The notes under the pieces were generated by a model. It had not been told where the DNA came from, did no database searches, and saw nothing but the letters and a program-made list of their open reading frames with translations. Positions 47,007-53,872 of a stretch of 64,000 nt of DNA are shown piece by piece (within the stretch, counting starts at the first letter, position 1; each line of letters begins with the position of its first letter). This stretch comes from a virus. Where the stretch lies: the IMG/VR virus record IMGVR_UViG_3300028361_000013, positions 104,583 to 168,582 of that record; one strand, written 5' to 3'. The position numbers and the translations under genes were made by a program.

Positions 47007-47350
47007 TAGTCCAGTATAATTTTTTTAGTTAATGGCATATTTAAAGCCTCTTCCAGTTCATTTATTTCTACCAGTAATTCCTCTTTCAAAACCTCAACCC
47101 TATCCATCTTCGTTGGAAATCTTGAAGCGTCTTTCTCAATCATTTGAGTTTTATCTGTATTCTGAATTCTGCCAGTATGGTATCCGCCTGCTTCATTAAG
47201 GTAAATTACTTTATTGTTTGTCAACGCCTCCAAATAAACATCCATTGCTCTGTTGGTCATGTTCATATGCTTCAGGGCAAATTCCAGTTCCTCTGCGGTT
47301 CTAATAATCAGCCAGTAACATCCGTTGCTAAATCCAAATAAAAATTTCAT
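47006..47350 (-). CDS. Unknown protein
   Basis: 114 aa (MKFLFGFSNGCYWLIIRTAE..). Class A promoter 47373-47402; coupled to the next gene. Confidence 0.75.
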   Translation of the reverse strand: MKFLFGFSNGCYWLIIRTAEELEFALKHMNMTNRAMDVYLEALTNNKVIYLNEAGGYHTGRIQNTDKTQMIEKDASRFPTKMDRVEVLKEELLVEINELEEALNMPLTKKIILD

Positions 47351-47396
47351 AATTGTCTTGTTGGTTATGTATGTATAACGACACAGTTTTAAAAAG

Positions 47397-47609
47397 TTAC
47401 AAAGACTTTAATACATCATTGACTTTGAAAAACCAATGTTGTGTGAACTTATGTTCACTGTCATTTACAAGAGAGAGTATTCCATCCTTTATGACCACCT
47501 CACGCTCACTGTATCCCCACTTAGGGCAGGTTAAGTAATTTCCATCAGGCAAAGCATTATCCATTGCCTTAGCGTTTAATTCTGCGTTGGGTGTCTGCGT
47601 TAGTTTCAT
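47397..47609 (-). CDS. Unknown protein, leaderless
   Basis: 70 aa (MKLTQTPNAELNAKAMDNAL..). ATG 5 nt after the -10 box of class A promoter 47614-47643; stop supplied by class A promoter 47373-47402. Confidence 0.78.
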   Translation of the reverse strand: MKLTQTPNAELNAKAMDNALPDGNYLTCPKWGYSEREVVIKDGILSLVNDSEHKFTQHWFFKVNDVLKSL

Positions 47610-47662
47610 ATCTGTATAACGATGAGGTTTTAAAAAGTTACAAGGGAGAGTTTTAAAAAAAG

Positions 47663-47733
47663 AGGGCGTGTTGGAGTCTACTCTTCCGCCATTTTTGAAA
47701 TGTCATGCCCGTATCAGTTTCCTACCTACATTC
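47663..47733 (-). repeat. Intergenic element driven by an orphan class A promoter
   Basis: TTGGAGTCTACTCTTCCGCC copy with GGGCATGACATTT upstream, almost as in the 21058 copy. Class A promoter 47734-47763 reads into it. Confidence 0.55.
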
Positions 47734-47789
47734 ATATAACGATGGTTATTTAAAAAGTTACAACGCTTCGCTCGTTCGGGGCAAACAAA

Positions 47790-47818
47790 GAAAAGGGAGA
47801 CTTTTCAGCCTCCCCTTA
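47790..47818 (-). terminator. Intrinsic terminator
   Basis: AAGGGGAGGCTGAAAAGTCTCCCTTTTC after the SprT-like gene. Confidence 0.6.
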
Positions 47819-47846
47819 TTGTCGTAACCACACAAACAATAATCTC

Positions 47847-48425
47847 TTAATAGTTCTGTATCTGTGTTAGTGCATACTTTTCGGTGTATCTTCCGTTGTT
47901 GTGTTCGTTACAACATTTTCCACAAGCACTAATTCTTTTCTTCTTTTTGTGACTCGCACTTTTTTTCCCGCATCCATTTTCACAAACTAATGTGTATTTA
48001 CTTTGAGTGTCGCTAATGTCCTCCGACTTGTAGCATCTTTCTGCGGTGCAAAGTACTTTTCTTGCTATTGCTTTCCACACGTTGTTGTGGTGGTTTCTTC
48101 CTCCCATTGCTCCATCAAGTGCGTGCGCTAATTCGTGACGCAATGTGTTTTCAAATTCTAATCCTTTGCTTAAGTTTTGAGTTACCAAATACTTTGAAAG
48201 GTAAATCGTTTTGTTTCTGTAATTACAAAGACCTGCTGCTCTTTTTCTTGAATTATACTCAAACTTCCACCCCAATTCTTTTAAGTTAATAACACTTGCT
48301 TCTTTGAAACTGTAAATATCAATTGTCCAAATCGTTGCAAGTAATCTGTTTGCTAATCTTTCAAGTTCTCCAAGGGTTGTCTTACAGTTTTCCTCGAAGT
48401 GCATTTCTTTTGTTAAGTCTTTCAT
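47847..48425 (-). CDS. SprT-like zinc metalloprotease
   Basis: 192 aa. Active-site motif LRHELAHALD (HExxH, about residues 88-97), followed by a second zinc region HNNVWKAIARK. A C-terminal zinc ribbon follows, with CENGCGKK and ISACGKCC cysteine pairs around basic residues. This is the SprT/Spartan layout, linked to DNA-protein crosslink processing. N-terminal helical part normal in length. Class A promoter 48450-48479. Confidence 0.85.
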   Translation of the reverse strand: MKDLTKEMHFEENCKTTLGELERLANRLLATIWTIDIYSFKEASVINLKELGWKFEYNSRKRAAGLCNYRNKTIYLSKYLVTQNLSKGLEFENTLRHELAHALDGAMGGRNHHNNVWKAIARKVLCTAERCYKSEDISDTQSKYTLVCENGCGKKSASHKKKKRISACGKCCNEHNNGRYTEKYALTQIQNY

Positions 48426-48473
48426 TGTCGTTGTTTTTATGTTACATACATATAACGATACGATTTCAAAAAG

Positions 48474-48605
48474 TTACAATTTCTTTCTCTGCGCTTTTCT
48501 CTTCTCTCTGCGCTTTTCTTTTCCACACTTTGGAATGTCAAAGTTTTTGGTGGTTCTACCCTCATCACTATAAGGGTTTGTTATGTAATAAATTTTATCA
48601 ACCAT
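48474..48605 (-). CDS. Small basic protein
   Basis: 43 aa (MVDKIYYITNPYSDEGRTTK.., ends KRREKRKAQRKKL). Very basic tail suggests nucleic-acid binding. Starts 1 nt after the upstream stop; the final TTG-TAA is the -35 box of class A promoter 48450-48479. Confidence 0.75.
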   Translation of the reverse strand: MVDKIYYITNPYSDEGRTTKNFDIPKCGKEKRREKRKAQRKKL

Positions 48606-48606
48606 C

Positions 48607-48999
48607 TTATCCAAAAATTACTTCTCCATATAAACAGTGCTGAAGCAATTCAGTAGCCGTTATCGCATCATCCCCCTCTTCTTTGTAGGTCAACACTATT
48701 TCAGACGCATCTTCATTGCTAAGGGCTTCTATCGCACCCTCAAGCGTGAATTCTAACGCTTCATCCCCCTCATAGTCAAAAAACTGTAAAGGCTTTCCGC
48801 TTTTAAGAATTTGAGCGTAAATGTCCTCACGACACGGGCTATTGTCATTCTCTGCGTTCCAAGTGTTTTTCGCTTCCTCATAGTCCTCTTGAACTATGTT
48901 TAATCGAACCGAACACATTGCGAGTTCGCTTAACCCTCCGTTGCAAAGTGCGTTATGCACCATCTCTAAAACTTCTACTTTATCTAAAATAATTTTCAT
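48607..48999 (-). CDS. Unknown acidic protein
   Basis: 130 aa (MKIILDKVEVLEMVHNALCN..). Class A promoter 49023-49052; followed by the 43-aa basic gene. Confidence 0.75.
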   Translation of the reverse strand: MKIILDKVEVLEMVHNALCNGGLSELAMCSVRLNIVQEDYEEAKNTWNAENDNSPCREDIYAQILKSGKPLQFFDYEGDEALEFTLEGAIEALSNEDASEIVLTYKEEGDDAITATELLQHCLYGEVIFG

Positions 49000-49056
49000 G
49001 TCTTTTGTTTTTGGTTACAAGTGTATAACGATACGATTTCAAAAAGTTACAATTAT

Positions 49057-49320
49057 CTAAGCTTCAAAATCTCCAATATATAATTTTCCATTTTGAAAAC
49101 TTGGCTCATATTCTCCATGCTCTGCTTCCATGTCATCAGTTTCAAAAAACGTGCTATCTGCCGCTTTCTCTAATTTGTGGCATACACATATAACAACTGA
49201 CATATCTCCTTGCATTGGGTGCTCAAAGAACTCTATCTCTTGACCCTTTGAGTTTGTCATTGCTCCGTAGCTTGTCGGGTTATGCTCCATTAATTTTTCG
49301 TACTTATAATGCTTTGCCAT
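49057..49320 (-). CDS. Unknown protein
   Basis: 87 aa (MAKHYKYEKLMEHNPTSYGA..). Class A promoter 49347-49376. Confidence 0.75.
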   Translation of the reverse strand: MAKHYKYEKLMEHNPTSYGAMTNSKGQEIEFFEHPMQGDMSVVICVCHKLEKAADSTFFETDDMEAEHGEYEPSFQNGKLYIGDFEA

Positions 49321-49370
49321 TTTGTTTGTCTTTATTGGTTACAAGTGTATAACGAAATGAATTTAAAAAG

Positions 49371-49613
49371 TTACAAAACGTTTGCAAGGTTTGTGAAATA
49401 TGCAAAATCAATTAACATCATTTCTTTTTGTGCCACGGGGAGAGTTGCAAAATTTGGTGAGCAAATCATATCGCCCAAGGCTTGCATTTTTTGTATTGTC
49501 TGAGCTTGTAAGTGACCCGTAGGCATTTCGCCCATTTGTTGAGGTTGGGGAGAGTTTTGTCCTTCTAACTCTTCTGCTTGTCTTTTTGACGGTGTGTTGA
49601 ATCCTATTGCCAT
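49371..49613 (-). CDS. Unknown protein, Gln/Met-rich
   Basis: 80 aa (MAIGFNTPSKRQAEELEGQN.., later MGEMPTGHLQAQTIQKMQAL). Stop is part of class A promoter 49347-49376. Own class A promoter 49640-49669. Confidence 0.75.
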   Translation of the reverse strand: MAIGFNTPSKRQAEELEGQNSPQPQQMGEMPTGHLQAQTIQKMQALGDMICSPNFATLPVAQKEMMLIDFAYFTNLANVL

Positions 49614-49670
49614 TTTGTTTATCTTTATTGGTTACATAGATATAACGATAGCAATTCAAAAAGTTACAAT

Positions 49671-49889
49671 CTAATTAGGGAGAGTTTCAATGCGTTCTAA
49701 GGTGTTTTTATCTACTGAGTAAGGCTGGCTATGCCCGTTACCTTTTAAGACCAATACAATAGGTATTGGGGAGAGTTCTAATAGTATTCCATGCACAGTA
49801 ACGCCATCGCCAATGCCACACGTACCAACTGCCTTAACAAGTCCGCCAATCATCTTTTTTGCATCTTCTAATAATACTATCTTTGCCAT
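49671..49889 (-). CDS. Unknown small protein
   Basis: 72 aa (MAKIVLLEDAKKMIGGLVKA..). No class A promoter lies between it and the terminator upstream, so it depends on read-through or an unseen promoter. Three GGGAGA motifs flank or overlap it (49679, 49769, 49892). Confidence 0.7.
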   Translation of the reverse strand: MAKIVLLEDAKKMIGGLVKAVGTCGIGDGVTVHGILLELSPIPIVLVLKGNGHSQPYSVDKNTLERIETLPN

Positions 49890-49910
49890 TAGGGAGAGTT
49901 TCTAAGTTTA

Positions 49911-49941
49911 TAAAAAAAAAGGGGAGCAATTCGCCCCCCTC
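49911..49941 (-). terminator. Intrinsic terminator
   Basis: GAGGGGGGCGAATTGCTCCCCTTTTTTTTT after the 189-aa gene. Confidence 0.75.
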
Positions 49942-49957
49942 GTTGTTGTTTCGTTTC

Positions 49958-50527
49958 TTATCCCTCAATTAGGTACATATTACCATTCATATTGAAAGAA
50001 ATTAAGTTGTTAAAGTCAAGCGTTCTGAAAAAGAAGTTATTTTCTTCGTTAATCGTTCCACGTCCTGCAACTGCATTTGGTTTCAATCCCGCAGGTGTAA
50101 TGTAAGTATCATTCCAAACATCTTTACGGTCAACTAACTTTCCATCTAAAATCAATTGTGTTTGTGGCTTTGAATGTCCTTCAACAATGAATACTAAGTA
50201 TCTTTTTTCTTGTGTCTTTGTGTCCATACACACTGGGTTTCCTTCTGAAACATAATCTTTACCTCTCATTGGTTGCGCTTCAAAAACAATTTCCTTTCCC
50301 TCTCTGTCAAGAATTTTGTTAACTTTCTTTGCATAATCACTCCCTATTGTTGCGTTCGTTTCAACCATTTTCTGTAAAACTTTCTTACCTTTTACAGTTT
50401 TAGACTTTGACTCGTCTACTAAGTATGCAATGTTTGAAAATGCTACACCCGAAGCCGAAACTTCTTTTTTGTAGTTAGTGAACATTGTTACTGCTTGGTC
50501 TCTTGTAATTCTTACTAAATTTTTCAT
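49958..50527 (-). CDS. Unknown protein at the head of the minus-strand array
   Basis: 189 aa (MKNLVRITRDQAVTMFTNYK..), basic N-terminal helix region with GKKVLQKMV, then a beta-rich C-terminal half ending FNNLISFNMNGNMYLIEG. Like the DUF932 gene, it has a class B (50621-50648) and a class A (50556-50585) promoter in series, suggesting sustained expression. Confidence 0.78.
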   Translation of the reverse strand: MKNLVRITRDQAVTMFTNYKKEVSASGVAFSNIAYLVDESKSKTVKGKKVLQKMVETNATIGSDYAKKVNKILDREGKEIVFEAQPMRGKDYVSEGNPVCMDTKTQEKRYLVFIVEGHSKPQTQLILDGKLVDRKDVWNDTYITPAGLKPNAVAGRGTINEENNFFFRTLDFNNLISFNMNGNMYLIEG

Positions 50528-50620
50528 AATGTTTGTTTTATTATTGGTTACATACTTATAACGATATGTTTTTAAAAAGTTACAAAATCAAATTTCTACC
50601 TTAGAAAGTTCGCTTACTTT

Positions 50621-50648
50621 CTTATACGCAAATAAAAATTAATGTTCT
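50621..50648 (-). promoter_or_regulatory. Class B promoter (16-nt spacer)
   Basis: Minus strand AGAACA (50648-50643), 16 nt ending TTTGCG, TATAAG (50626-50621). It overlaps nothing coding and diverges from the plus-strand class A promoter at 50655. Confidence 0.7.
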
Positions 50649-50654
50649 ATATCT

Positions 50655-50684
50655 TTGTAACTTTTTGAATTTTGGTCGTTATAT
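50655..50684 (+). promoter_or_regulatory. Plus-strand class A promoter
   Basis: TTGTAACTTTTTGAATTT...TCGTTATAT; leader ATATGTAACCAATAAAAACA before the ATG at 50712. Confidence 0.85.
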
Positions 50685-50711
50685 ATATGTAACCAATAAA
50701 AACATTAAAAG

Positions 50712-50972
50712 ATGATTGATTTAACGCAAGAGCAAAAGAACAAAATTCAGGAGAATACTGTAAGAGATTCAGGAGTCATTTGCTTTGAAGAGTACCATTC
50801 AGCTGACGGTGAAGTAACAGTAACCAATATTAATATTAACAAGCAGCCTGGATTCTATGCCGACAGGGTATATACCTTAAAAAACAAAAACAAAAACATT
50901 CTTGTCTCTAAAAGCGCTGGTGATATTCTTGATGAATATACAAAGATAATGCTTGTAAAATTAAAATTGTAA
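50712..50972 (+). CDS. Unknown protein
   Basis: 86 aa (MIDLTQEQKNKIQENTVRDS..), one of only two plus-strand class A genes. The final TTG-TAA belongs to the class A promoter at 50967-50996, as in the minus-strand array. Confidence 0.78.
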   Translation: MIDLTQEQKNKIQENTVRDSGVICFEEYHSADGEVTVTNININKQPGFYADRVYTLKNKNKNILVSKSAGDILDEYTKIMLVKLKL

Positions 50973-50996
50973 CTTTTTAAATTCCTGTCGTTATAT
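50967..50996 (+). promoter_or_regulatory. Plus-strand class A promoter
   Basis: TTGTAACTTTTTAAATTCC...TCGTTATAT, leader with GTAACCAAACAAG, before the ATG at 51022. Confidence 0.85.
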
Positions 50997-51021
50997 TAAT
51001 GTAACCAAACAAGTAGAAATT

Positions 51022-51162
51022 ATGAGCAAAGATATTAAAGCACCAAAGTTTGAAGTCATTCAATTGACGCAAGGTGAGATACAAGATGCAATGAAGCATA
51101 GCGTACACAAGTCTAAGAAGACGTACACACGAAAGGCAAAGCACAAAGGTAAGAGGTACTAA
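51022..51162 (+). CDS. Small basic protein
   Basis: 46 aa (MSKDIKAPKFEVIQLTQGEI..), tail KSKKTYTRKAKHKGKRY strongly basic; probably nucleic-acid binding. Ends at the border of the repeat-rich region. Confidence 0.78.
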   Translation: MSKDIKAPKFEVIQLTQGEIQDAMKHSVHKSKKTYTRKAKHKGKRY

Positions 51163-51483
51163 CCCCCTACCCTGTTTAAGCCCCTTACAGATAGGCTCTT
51201 ATTTAAGGGGTCTATTTAAGGCTCGGAAGGAAAATAAGCCCCTAAAAAAGCCGCCCCTCCATAGGGGGTCCAAGACCTCTCACGAATTTTTCCCCATTTT
51301 TTTTACAATATTCTCAACCAACGTATATTCCCTATCATACGCATTGTTGCTCCAGGTTTATTATTATTTTTCTCAACCAATCCCGTCAAGGACAAAATGT
51401 CCTATAGAATGTCTTTGAGAATTGTGAATATAAGCTATATTGCTTATAAAGGACAATATAAGCTCCTGGGCTTATAATACGTT

Positions 51484-51762
51484 CGGAATGACCATCGGAA
51501 TTTTCTTAATACTTATTTGCCGCATCCTTTACTGCGATTAGGATAGCTAACTGCCGTAACGTTCGGAATAAATAGTTCTTTCATCATGACGAGGAAAAGT
51601 TTTCTCTTTGTTAATAAGTCAATCCTTAAAAATTTTTTCCCAAATTTTTTAAGCTAATTTCTGGACCAATTACGCTCGGAATGACCATCGGAATCTCTCT
51701 GAGAAAAAACCTCTACACAACACTGATAGCAAAGCTTTAACGAGCGGAATGACCATCGGAAT
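51484..51762. repeat. CGGAATGACCATCGGAAT, three copies
   Basis: Copies begin at 51484, 51677 and 51745; a partial TTCGGAATAAATAG occurs at 51553 and a related TCGGAATCCGCCTGTCGGC at about 57985. Confidence 0.8.
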
Positions 51763-51943
51763 TATTTGCCGCATAAAGCGCTGCGATTAGGTGTTCTATT
51801 TGCCGCACTCAAAGATATTGTTCATTCGTCATGACGAACAAGAAACTTTCTCTGGGGGGTAGGGGGTCCGTATAAGGGGGTGCCCCTTTTTCCTATGGAC
51901 TTACAAAAAGTGAATCCTTAAAAATTTTTTCCCAAATTTTTTA
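51621..51943. repeat. 31-bp direct repeat, two copies
   Basis: AATCCTTAAAAATTTTTTCC followed by CAAATTTTTTA at 51621-51651 and 51913-51943. Confidence 0.8.
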
Positions 51944-52021
51944 TTGTAAATTTTGGGAACAAGTTAACAGTGGTCTTTGAATAGTTTCTTCATTCTATGT
52001 ATGTGAGAAATGACAAGACAC

Positions 52022-52132
52022 TTATATGCAAGGTGCAGCAACGAAGTTTCTGATAGGCCCATCTTTTTTCTCTTCAAATGTTCGAGTATATTCTTCGTAC
52101 TTAAATTCCCAGAGTTCTATATCTTCATTCAT
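52022..52132 (-). CDS. 36-aa protein, last of the small-gene operon
   Basis: MNEDIELWEFKYEEYTRTFE.., ends APCI. Starts in a TAATG overlap with the previous gene. Shares only the terminal Cys with its neighbours. Confidence 0.65.
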   Translation of the reverse strand: MNEDIELWEFKYEEYTRTFEEKKDGPIRNFVAAPCI

Positions 52133-52320
52133 TAGCAGTAATCTTGTATTATTTTTTCACGCCTACACCTGACAGCCAAATCCAGGAAACGATAAGCTCT
52201 AACGAGTTCATGAGTACCTGTGCTGAGGCCCCAGAAATGGACTTCAGTTTCATAATCTCCTATTGATTGGTTGCACCTGGTTTCCCACTTAATTATTTCT
52301 TCTCTTGTAATCTTACTCAC
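52132..52320 (-). CDS. Small protein of the C-terminal (D/K)(H/Y)C family
   Basis: 62 aa, GTG start inside the end of the previous gene (TGTGAGTAAG). Ends CRREKIIQDYC. N-terminus (MSKITREEIIKWETRCNQSI) differs from its neighbours except for an 'II.WET' resemblance to the 68-aa member. Confidence 0.75.
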   Translation of the reverse strand: MSKITREEIIKWETRCNQSIGDYETEVHFWGLSTGTHELVRAYRFLDLAVRCRREKIIQDYC

Positions 52321-52498
52321 AGTGTTTTCTATATATTTTATGGTAATGCAATTTAATAATCCAATAGTGAGACTCCTCTTGTTTGTCTTCTCCCATGATT
52401 CTTAAATTACTTTCCATTAGATTCAACAATTGCTCCAGCGTCAAACCTTGTTGCTTGAGAACTCCATTGACTTCTTCTTTTGTTAGGTTATTTATCAC
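52313..52498 (-). CDS. Small protein of the C-terminal (D/K)(H/Y)C family
   Basis: 61 aa, GTG start overlapping the previous gene by 11 nt. Ends HYHKIYRKHCE. Helical. Confidence 0.75.
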   Translation of the reverse strand: MINNLTKEEVNGVLKQQGLTLEQLLNLMESNLRIMGEDKQEESHYWIIKLHYHKIYRKHCE

Positions 52499-52727
52499 AA
52501 TGCTTCAATTTAATTAACATCATCCTATATTCAATTGAATTTGTTACACAGAAGAGTGCGGTTTCTTCCCACCCTCTCTTGGAGCCAAGTCTATTCTGAA
52601 CTGAACCGTCACTTCTAATGTGACTTACATATCCGCAATCCATAGCCTTGCAGTACTTAACATAATCAAGGTCATAAATTTTGGTCCTATATTCCAATTC
52701 GTTTATATCATTTCTAAAATCATCCAC
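52488..52727 (-). CDS. Small protein of the C-terminal (D/K)(H/Y)C family
   Basis: 79 aa, GTG start (TGTGGATGA). Ends EYRMMLIKLKHCDK; the YRM..IK segment matches the 85- and 68-aa members. Confidence 0.75.
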   Translation of the reverse strand: MDDFRNDINELEYRTKIYDLDYVKYCKAMDCGYVSHIRSDGSVQNRLGSKRGWEETALFCVTNSIEYRMMLIKLKHCDK

Positions 52728-52926
52728 AGTGGTCTTGTTTTATTTTTATCATTCTAAGTTGTATTACCTTAAATATTGAAAACACTGACATTTCAGCACA
52801 TTCTTCATATGACATTTCAATGGTATTATCGTAGAGATTGTCTAAATATTCTTGATGGACGGTTTCCCAGTTAATAATTTGGTTCTCGGTGACCTTGCCT
52901 CCCCTCCTTCTTCTAATATTCGCCAT
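52720..52926 (-). CDS. Small protein of the C-terminal (D/K)(H/Y)C family
   Basis: 68 aa, ATG start inside CCATGG of the previous gene. Basic N-terminus (MANIRRRRGGK); ends QLRMIKIKQDHCG. Confidence 0.75.
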   Translation of the reverse strand: MANIRRRRGGKVTENQIINWETVHQEYLDNLYDNTIEMSYEECAEMSVFSIFKVIQLRMIKIKQDHCG

Positions 52927-53170
52927 GGTCTCTAAGTATCTTTTTCATCCTGTAGTAAATTGATTTCATAAGTGCGTCACATGCTCTCCCAAGAGATAAC
53001 ATGGAGTCTTTGTTGCATTCATAATTAATGTCGTAGTGACGAATGTTGTCCTCCAGGGAAAAAGTCTGTTCTATGATTTTTTCAGTAGAAGTAACTTGGA
53101 AGTTTAAATATATAAGTTCTCCTTTTGGAGTTATAATCCCTGGCGGTATAAATTCTTTTCCTTTATGCAC
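52913..53170 (-). CDS. Small protein of the C-terminal (D/K)(H/Y)C family
   Basis: 85 aa, GTG start (TGTGCATAAAGG). Ends YYRMKKILRDHGEY with Gly in place of Cys; stop is TAG. Confidence 0.75.
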   Translation of the reverse strand: MHKGKEFIPPGIITPKGELIYLNFQVTSTEKIIEQTFSLEDNIRHYDINYECNKDSMLSLGRACDALMKSIYYRMKKILRDHGEY

Positions 53171-53453
53171 AGTGTTTTTTTAAAATTAATAAATTCATGT
53201 AATACAAATATTTCTCCAGGTGATACATGGTAAACTCATCTTTATACTCTCCTTGTTTAAAGTAAGCATCTGAATATCTCTTATGAGATTCAACATTATT
53301 CTCAATGCTATCCTTGGTATCAATAAAAATGTCCCTCATATGAATGGGTGGCATTCTAAGCGATTTCCTCAAACTTGCAAGAAACCGTTCCATATCCTCA
53401 TCGCTAACTGTATTTGGATACACGACAAACGTTCTTTTATTATCCTTACTCAC
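53163..53453 (-). CDS. Small protein of the C-terminal (D/K)(H/Y)C family
   Basis: 96 aa, GTG start (TGTGAGTAAGG). Ends YYMNLLILKKHCA. Confidence 0.75.
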   Translation of the reverse strand: MSKDNKRTFVVYPNTVSDEDMERFLASLRKSLRMPPIHMRDIFIDTKDSIENNVESHKRYSDAYFKQGEYKDEFTMYHLEKYLYYMNLLILKKHCA

Positions 53454-53541
53454 AATGCTTCTCTTTTATGTTATAGTGCATTAGGTGGATGCATTTCTTG
53501 GGCTTGAACTCGTTGGGGTCATATATATTCTGTTCACTCAC
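53446..53541 (-). CDS. 31-aa protein of the C-terminal (D/K)(H/Y)C family
   Basis: GTG start (TGTGAGTGAAC). Begins MSEQNIYDPNEFKPKKC and ends MHYNIKEKHCE. The exact 8-nt overlaps at both ends argue that it is a real gene. Confidence 0.7.
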   Translation of the reverse strand: MSEQNIYDPNEFKPKKCIHLMHYNIKEKHCE

Positions 53542-53872
53542 AGTAGTCCTTTCTTATTTTCTTCTCCATCACAGTCAAGAGGTTTGCCAGAATATCTTTC
53601 CTAAGAAAGTCTGGAATATCTGTATCAAGCATTGACTTCATCTTCTCTACTCTTCCCTCCAGAGAAAGAGTGCTAAGTTCAATTGTTTTTGTTTTAGCTA
53701 TTTCCTTATCAATTTCTTTTTTAAGAATGCTTGTGAGAGCTGCTTCTATGTCAATGCCATACAGTTCCAACAGCTCTCTTGTTTCTTGTGAAACAGGCTT
53801 AATTGAGAACTCGGTGCCATGGAATTCATAGGTGTATTCTTCTGTTGGCAATTTTATCTCTTCTTTTGTCAT
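53534..53872 (-). CDS. Small protein of the C-terminal (D/K)(H/Y)C family
   Basis: 112 aa, ATG in TAATG overlap. Begins MTKEEIKLPTEEYTYEFHGT; helical C-terminal half ends VMEKKIRKDYCE. Confidence 0.78.
   Translation of the reverse strand: MTKEEIKLPTEEYTYEFHGTEFSIKPVSQETRELLELYGIDIEAALTSILKKEIDKEIAKTKTIELSTLSLEGRVEKMKSMLDTDIPDFLRKDILANLLTVMEKKIRKDYCE

Larger units (their letters stand above)
7159..50996. promoter_or_regulatory. Class A promoter family (74 dispersed copies)
   Basis: Near-identical 30-bp elements TTGTAACTTTTTRAA-N8-CGTTATAC. Minus-strand copies start at 7159, 7312, 8663, 9222, 9470, 11798, 12082, 12979, 14132, 17286, 18264, 18530, 19177, 19589, 20495, 20989, 21113, 21938, 22512, 23151, 25340, 25977, 26347, 27917, 28236, 28792, 29192, 30226, 30864, 31361, 32185, 32579, 32697, 33299, 33501, 34216, 34326, 34690, 35192, 36548, 36905, 37454, 37838, 38464, 38681, 39329, 39900, 40205, 40769, 41253, 41993, 42920, 43328, 43661, 43976, 44407, 44669, 44785, 44967, 45429, 45664, 45958, 46653, 47373, 47614, 47734, 48450, 49023, 49347, 49640 and 50556. 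Plus-strand copies are at 10665, 50655 and 50967. TTGTAA as -35 and TTATAC as -10 with an 18-nt spacer fit a sigma70-type promoter, not the host TAnnTTTG form. Position just upstream of gene starts supports promoter function. Confidence 0.9.
51163..52021. other. Gene-free repeat-rich region (candidate origin)
   Basis: No credible ORF. Contains CGGAATGACCATCGGAAT three times (51484, 51677, 51745), TATTTGCCGCA three times (51514, 51764, 51797) with CTGCGATTAGG twice, and a 31-bp direct repeat (51621, 51913) with A/T tracts around CCC. It also has two GGGGGTCC boxes, one inside a G-rich run (51853-51883), and a palindrome ATTCGTCATGACGAA (51829). Iterons plus A/T-rich unwinding sequence and a switch in gene direction are typical of replication origins; this is inference. 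Confidence 0.6.

Noticed and set aside
25318-49659. N-terminal extensions containing NFLxSYRYT in many minus-strand frames
   Set aside because: They are translations of the class A promoter; the real ATG lies downstream and was used instead.
7159-50585. CRISPR array suggested by about 70 similar 30-bp repeats
   Set aside because: Spacing is irregular and each interval holds a gene or leader; the repeats are positioned as promoters and no cas genes are present.
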